This document shows positions 12,854 through 16,614 of a stretch of 16,614 nt of DNA, one piece after another. The notes under the pieces are model-generated. The model ran no database searches. It saw nothing but the letters and a program-made list of their open reading frames with translations, and was not told the origin of the DNA. The stretch spans positions 1-16,614 of the forward strand of contig DCSN01000068.1 in the NCBI GenBank assembly GCA_002325645.1, in the 5' to 3' direction. The translations under genes were made by a program, and so were the position numbers. This stretch comes from Pseudanabaena sp. UBA1465 (lineage in GTDB: Bacteria; Cyanobacteriota; Cyanobacteriia; Pseudanabaenales; Pseudanabaenaceae). Positions within the stretch are counted from its first letter, which is position 1, and each line of letters begins with the position of its first letter.

Positions 12854-14255
12854 ACGATTCAATAAGTTGACGGGCGATGTACCAAGTGAGAACGCCTGTA
12901 AAAAGGGCGATCGCGCTGAGGGCGAAAATTACTTGCTGCAATCCAAAATAGGACTCGGCAATCCCTGCGACGGATAGGGGCAGACTAAGGGCAATATTTA
13001 CGGCATTATTTTGTAAACCGAAGACCTTACCGCGTACATCTTCAGGAGTCTCTTCTTGAATTACTGTCTGCATCGGGATCACACATAATCCTGCAAAAAT
13101 TCCTGTACCTGCGATCGCGACTAGCCCCAGTACAAAGCGATCGCTAAAAACGGCTAACATCCCCAAAAATATGCACATGCCAATGGAGCCAACAAAGGCG
13201 AGGGTTTGGCGACTACAGCGATTGCCTAATTTCGCCACAACTCCAGCACCGATCGCCATCCCTAAACTGGCGACGGCCAACAAAAATCCAAACTGCTCCG
13301 ATTTAATTTCGGGCATCACCTCAGCTAAACGCACCGCTAACACGGTCAGCGCCGCAATAATCGAAAAAGTACAAATTAACTGAATCAAGGCTGATAGCGA
13401 AGTCTTTTTATGTTTGAGATATTGCAAACCCTCTTTGATGTCATTCCAGAGATGAAAGCTATCGCGGTGTAAATCTTCTTTGGTTTCACCCGTTTTTAAA
13501 AGAATTAAAATGATTCCCGCTAATAAATAACTACCACCCACCAGAATTTCCTGCCCGACATGGTGCCAGAGATGATCGGATAGGGCTAGAAGCGGCTCAC
13601 CGATGGCAAACCCCAAAATCAAAGCCCCCATAATTGTCGTGGTGTAGAGGGAATTGGCGGCTAATAGTTTAGGCTTCTCCACCACAAGGGTGATCGCCGC
13701 CTGTTCCGCAGGCGTGAAAAACTGGGTAAAGGTGGAGACTAAAAAGGTAATACATAACAACCCCCAAAAGCCCGTCGGTGCGCCCCAAGGCAACACGCTA
13801 TTTTTGGTGAACCAAAGTAAGAGGGGAATGCTCAGCACCAAGGCTCCGCGCAAAATATTGGAGCTAACCAAAACTGTTTTTTTATTCCAGCGATCGACAT
13901 ATACACCAGCGATCGACCCAAATAAAATCGCGGGAATCGTGAATGAGACCATGACTGCGGAGACCCAACCGCTAATCGTTTCGCCCTCATGTTGAAATTG
14001 TGTGGAAACGATCGCAATTACGAGTACCAGAAAAATCTTGTCGGCAATCTGAGAGAAAACCTGACCACTCCATAGGGATAGAAAGTTAGGATTGCGAAGC
14101 ACAGATTGGGAATCAACTGAGTCACTAGTTGTGGCCGCGATCGGCGAATCACTGTCTTCTACGGTTGGAAGATGATCAGACTGATGCGAATCGACATGGT
14201 GGGGATCGTTATGTTCAGGGAAATTCGGTGTGGGTGGATCGAATAAATGGGTCAT
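12852..14255 (-). CDS. MFS exporter with His/Asp-rich N-terminal tail
   Basis: A 467-residue major facilitator of the MFS_3 (EntS/macrolide-efflux-like) type with about 12 membrane helices. The first starts near residue 62 after FLSLWSGQVFSQIAD. The conserved loop 2-3 motif is GVYVDRWNKKTV near residue 120, and a second-half counterpart is TPEDVRGKVFGLQN. Such proteins export hydrophobic compounds or siderophores; the substrate here cannot be read from sequence. The first 52 residues are unusual: six His (3, 15, 19, 20, 24, 28) among many Asp and Glu, ahead of the first helix and so cytoplasmic, which could bind metal. The start ATG overlaps the recO stop by 4 bases (ATGA), so translation is likely coupled to recO. 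A strong nested terminator follows. Confidence 0.88.
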   Translation of the reverse strand: MTHLFDPPTPNFPEHNDPHHVDSHQSDHLPTVEDSDSPIAATTSDSVDSQSVLRNPNFLSLWSGQVFSQIADKIFLVLVIAIVSTQFQHEGETISGWVSAVMVSFTIPAILFGSIAGVYVDRWNKKTVLVSSNILRGALVLSIPLLLWFTKNSVLPWGAPTGFWGLLCITFLVSTFTQFFTPAEQAAITLVVEKPKLLAANSLYTTTIMGALILGFAIGEPLLALSDHLWHHVGQEILVGGSYLLAGIILILLKTGETKEDLHRDSFHLWNDIKEGLQYLKHKKTSLSALIQLICTFSIIAALTVLAVRLAEVMPEIKSEQFGFLLAVASLGMAIGAGVVAKLGNRCSRQTLAFVGSIGMCIFLGMLAVFSDRFVLGLVAIAGTGIFAGLCVIPMQTVIQEETPEDVRGKVFGLQNNAVNIALSLPLSVAGIAESYFGLQQVIFALSAIALFTGVLTWYIARQLIES

Positions 14256-15100
14256 ATATTAAAAAAACAGTTGTCAATCAGCGCTGAAGACTGGATTGGT
14301 CTATCAAAATGATACTGTGCATAGGCTCGCAACAGTCTTTCGACTGTGAGCCAATCGGTGATCGGTGACTTTAGAATATTATCAGTTAAATCGGTTTGCG
14401 CGAGTTCCTGAATAGCTAATAGTTCTGAGGCGGTGAGGTAATGGCTAATTCGATTATGGATCGCCTCACTGCCGAAGCTCTCCGTACCATTGCTAGGGCG
14501 ATCGCTATTCGGATTACCGCCCTGATGGGGATCGGTTATTTCCAGATTAATCACCCCACCACCAACGATGCTAAATCCTGCTTTCCATTTGGGAAGATTG
14601 TGATTGGCAATGACAGCCCGTTGAGAGATGCAGCAACTATGTACTTGTGGCGCAAAACCCGCGATCGCCAGCAAGTGATAAGTCCCATGCGTCAAACAAG
14701 CCAATACATGATTATTTTCAGCATCCTGAATGCGATTGAGATGTTCAACTAATACTAAAAATAATTCCTCTTGCGGCTGAGCCGATAGCGCCTGCATCAG
14801 TGCTAGTTCCGATAAATATTGAGCCGCCGTGAGCTTAGCCAGAGTCTTTCCCAACCCAACAAAAGATTGCACCATTTCCGCATTTTTGATCCGATCCATC
14901 GATCGCCCCACGGAAATTTGCAGATCATTTACCACAAATAAGCCCGATCGCCCTGCCATTGCGGAGCGATGTTTCCTTGCCCCACCCGCCACCGCCTTGA
15001 CCAAGCCATGCTCTTTGGTCAGGATCGTCAATAGGCGATCGCTTTCACCCAAAGGCATTCCCTTGAGATTAATGCCTGTCGTTTGATATTCTTTGGGCAA
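14252..15100 (-). CDS. recO: RecO, DNA repair and recombination mediator
   Basis: RecO, with RecR, loads RecA onto SSB-coated single-stranded DNA and anneals strands in the RecF pathway. The N-terminal OB fold is clear (TGINLKGMPLGESDRLLTIL, then KEHGLVKAVAGGARK, then VVNDLQIS), followed by the helical domain (TAAQYLSELALMQAL) and a C-terminal region with GFAPQV. The usual zinc-finger Cys pairs are not obvious: only adjacent C156 and C157 lie where a pair is expected. Length 282 is slightly above average because of a polar insert at about 190-212 (GGNPNSDRPSNG). The start is TTG 15100. A stop lies six codons upstream in frame, no ATG or GTG intervenes, and the next Met (residue 15) would remove the first OB strand. 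It overlaps the MFS gene by 4 bases. Confidence 0.94.
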   Translation of the reverse strand: MPKEYQTTGINLKGMPLGESDRLLTILTKEHGLVKAVAGGARKHRSAMAGRSGLFVVNDLQISVGRSMDRIKNAEMVQSFVGLGKTLAKLTAAQYLSELALMQALSAQPQEELFLVLVEHLNRIQDAENNHVLACLTHGTYHLLAIAGFAPQVHSCCISQRAVIANHNLPKWKAGFSIVGGGVINLEITDPHQGGNPNSDRPSNGTESFGSEAIHNRISHYLTASELLAIQELAQTDLTDNILKSPITDWLTVERLLRAYAQYHFDRPIQSSALIDNCFFNI

Positions 15101-15115
15101 AGTTTTGACTCGCGA

Positions 15116-15172
15116 CTAATCGTAATTAACTGACAGTCCCTGCTCGAAAGACGGGGCTTTACGCTTCACCGC
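15116..15172 (-). mobile_element. Possible IS200/IS605 (TnpB) 3'-end remnant
   Basis: On the minus strand, a short frame ending at TAG 15118-15116 reads AVKRKAPSFEQGLSVNYD from AAAGCCCCGTCTTTCGAGCA and flanking bases. Cyanobacterial TnpB genes often end in a similar VKRKAP-type tail within the element's right-end structure. Nothing else of a transposase remains. It lies between the aminotransferase terminator and recO. The call rests on recalled resemblance, so confidence is low. Confidence 0.35.
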
Positions 15173-15238
15173 TCGTAAAAAAGTAAAAAAATCAGGCTCG
15201 GCGAAGCCGAGCTTTATTTTTTTGCTTTTTCTACGAGC
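15171..15238. terminator. Terminator hairpin 3' of the aminotransferase gene
   Basis: A 7-bp core stem GCTCGGC/GCCGAGC (15196-15202, 15206-15212) with a GAA loop is flanked by A-rich and T-rich tracts. The structure extends to near-complementary outer arms that begin with GCTCGTA (from 15171) and end with TACGAGC (to 15238). Read on the minus strand, the core is followed by T7 and T6 runs. It starts 13 bases past the aminotransferase stop codon. Confidence 0.8.
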
Positions 15239-15251
15239 GAAACTTTTAAAT

Positions 15252-16403
15252 TTAGCCGAGAACTTCGATCGCCGCTTTAACACCAGCACCATAGGTAAAA
15301 TTGGTATACCCAAGAGCCGCGATCGATGCTTCGAGGGCAGCAATAGCCGTGAGAACATCGCGATCGCAGACAAAGCCTAAATGCCCAATACGGAAGATCT
15401 TGCCATTAAGATGATCTTGTCCACCAGCCATGACAATATCGAACTTCTTCTTAATCGTGGCGCGAATCTTTTCTGCGTCCAGACCTTCAGGAGGTACAAC
15501 AGATGTAATCGAAGCACTAGCCGCATCATCGGAAGCCAATAGCCCCAAGTTCAAAGCCTTGATCGCGGCGCGGGTTGCATCGCGATGGCGTAAATGACGA
15601 GCAAAGATATTTTCTAAACCTTCACGGTGCATCATTTCTAAGGAAGCTTGCAACGCCATTACCATATTTACCGAAGTGGTAAAAGGAGTAGAATTTTTGG
15701 CGGCATCCTTACGAGCCTTACCTAAATCTAAATAATACTTAGGTAAATCGGCGGTTTTGTAGGCTTCCCATGCTTTAGGGCTAACCGATACAAATCCTAA
15801 ACCAGGGGGAATCATGTAGCCTTTTTGCGATCCAGAACCCACCACATCTAAGCCTAATTCATCAATGGGAACATTCATCGCGCCCAAGCTGGTCACAGCA
15901 TCAACAATAATCAGCGCTTTTTCATGGGCTTTCACATGACGGTTAATTGTGGCGAGATCGTTGAGAACACCTGTGGAGGTTTCGCTATGGGTAATGATTA
16001 CCGCTTTAATTTCCTTGTTAGTATCAGCCTCTAGCTTGACGCGGAAATCTTCAGGGTTCAGGGGTTTGCCCCATTCCGCTTTAATTACTTCAACATTTAG
16101 TCCATAGGCTTGACCGACTTCAACCCACCGTTCGCCAAACTTGCCATTATCACCAACAAGGACGCGATCGCCTTTGCTTAAGAAATTGATGATGCCAGCT
16201 TCGATCGCCCCTGTGCCGCTTGTGGTGAGAATCAATACATCATTAGTCGTTTGGTGTAGCCATTTGAGCTTAGCAGTCACATCTGCCATGATCTTGCTAA
16301 AATCGCCGCTACGGTGTCCGATCGGAGCTTTCGCCAGAGCCAACAGCGCCTGTTCAGGTACAGGTGTTGGACCTGGGATCATCAACATCAACTTATCTTC
16401 CAT
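15252..16403 (-). CDS. PLP-dependent alanine/serine-glyoxylate aminotransferase family protein
   Basis: A class V aminotransferase of 383 residues. It begins MIPGPTPVP and has SGTGAIEAG (62-70), THSETSTG (138-145), DAVTSLGA with cofactor-binding D168, and GSGSQKGYM in which K194 should form the Schiff base with PLP. Relatives act as serine- or alanine-glyoxylate aminotransferases in photorespiration. Many cyanobacterial copies are labelled soluble hydrogenase 42 kDa subunit for historical reasons; no hydrogenase feature is visible. An upstream in-frame ATG (16457) would add 18 residues. I use ATG 16403 because it gives the family length and places IPGPTPVP near the N-terminus. No strong Shine-Dalgarno precedes it. 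The gene ends at the 15171-15238 terminator and appears to be transcribed alone, or with whatever lies to the right. Confidence 0.93.
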   Translation of the reverse strand: MEDKLMLMIPGPTPVPEQALLALAKAPIGHRSGDFSKIMADVTAKLKWLHQTTNDVLILTTSGTGAIEAGIINFLSKGDRVLVGDNGKFGERWVEVGQAYGLNVEVIKAEWGKPLNPEDFRVKLEADTNKEIKAVIITHSETSTGVLNDLATINRHVKAHEKALIIVDAVTSLGAMNVPIDELGLDVVGSGSQKGYMIPPGLGFVSVSPKAWEAYKTADLPKYYLDLGKARKDAAKNSTPFTTSVNMVMALQASLEMMHREGLENIFARHLRHRDATRAAIKALNLGLLASDDAASASITSVVPPEGLDAEKIRATIKKKFDIVMAGGQDHLNGKIFRIGHLGFVCDRDVLTAIAALEASIAALGYTNFTYGAGVKAAIEVLG

Positions 16404-16466
16404 GAGTCGAAATCTTATAATGCTTGGTTTAAATACTAGATCTATTATTTTACGCATTAATAGGCC

Positions 16467-16613
16467 CTAGAACATAAAAATCCCCAAAGGTAATAGTGAT
16501 AACAGGGCTTGGAACTTGCTCAAAACCCAGATAAATCCCAAAAAATTGCAAGCGAATGGATTTGTGCTGCTAAGTACATCGGCATAATATAAAACCCAAG
16601 AAACGAGTGGCGG
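16467..16613 (-). CDS. Possible C-terminal end of a hydrophobic protein (partial)
   Basis: A minus-strand frame is open from the right edge to TAG 16469-16467, about 48 codons, with hydrophobic composition (FLGFIWVLSKF, then LLSLLPLGIFMF). It could be the last membrane helix or helices of an upstream gene. A frame of this length can occur by chance, and nothing in it is recognisable. Confidence 0.25.
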   Translation of the reverse strand, partial: PPLVSWVLYYADVLSSTNPFACNFLGFIWVLSKFQALLSLLPLGIFMF

Positions 16614-16614
16614 C

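Noticed and set aside
15252..16403. Hydrogenase subunit annotation
   Set aside because: The sequence is a plain PLP aminotransferase with the Schiff-base Lys in place; it has no Ni-Fe or Fe-S ligand motif.
1..16614. Search for CRISPR arrays, tRNA and rRNA genes, and riboswitches
   Set aside because: No regularly spaced repeats, no cloverleaf-like sequence with a GTTCRA arm, and no rRNA or riboswitch core was recognised. HIP1 sites are frequent but irregularly spaced.

Overview
The window is cyanobacterial. The palindrome GCGATCGC (HIP1) and its one-off variants recur throughout, inside genes and between them. It also encodes PxcA, a protein of cyanobacteria and plastids, and a 383-residue aminotransferase of the type long annotated in cyanobacteria as the soluble hydrogenase small subunit. 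Base composition, HIP1 density and gene content would suit a Pseudanabaena-like or related filamentous lineage, but that placement is inference.

Layout, left to right. Bases 1-128 are the 3' end of an unidentified plus-strand gene, followed by an exported DUF2202 ferritin-like protein with a strong bidirectional terminator. Bases 1100-2500 are a graveyard. An IS630-type transposase is cut by a nonsense codon and truncated. It runs directly into the 5' end of a minus-strand RelE/ParE-like toxin gene, whose overlapping antitoxin gene carries a one-base frameshift in an A7 tract. Beyond lie short coding remnants and HIP1-bounded repeats. Next comes a ferrous-iron uptake cluster: a tandem-domain FeoA, FeoB, and a small FeoC-like protein with a CxxCxxC motif.

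Beyond a convergent nested hairpin come three minus-strand genes: pxcA (light-dependent proton extrusion), a DUF89 metal-dependent phosphatase and an exported CsbD-like protein. The plus strand then carries a DUF4253-like protein, a 2,3-bisphosphoglycerate-dependent phosphoglycerate mutase, and a two-domain protein that looks like a degenerate restriction-endonuclease fold joined to a HEPN-type RNxxxH motif. A run of palindromes separates this last gene from a block of minus-strand genes: an ACT-domain malic enzyme, an MFS exporter translationally coupled to recO (4-base ATGA overlap), and the PLP-dependent aminotransferase. A possible IS200/IS605 tail lies between recO and the aminotransferase.

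Most of the window is ordinary housekeeping and physiology: iron uptake, proton/CO2 homeostasis, lower glycolysis, malate decarboxylation, photorespiratory transamination and DNA repair. I see no complete, convincingly new multi-gene system. The most unusual pieces are the decayed toxin-antitoxin/IS junction, the HEPN-like fusion protein with a lost nuclease motif, the dispersed HIP1-bounded repeat found at two loci 8 kb apart, and the His/Asp-rich cytoplasmic tail on the recO-coupled exporter.
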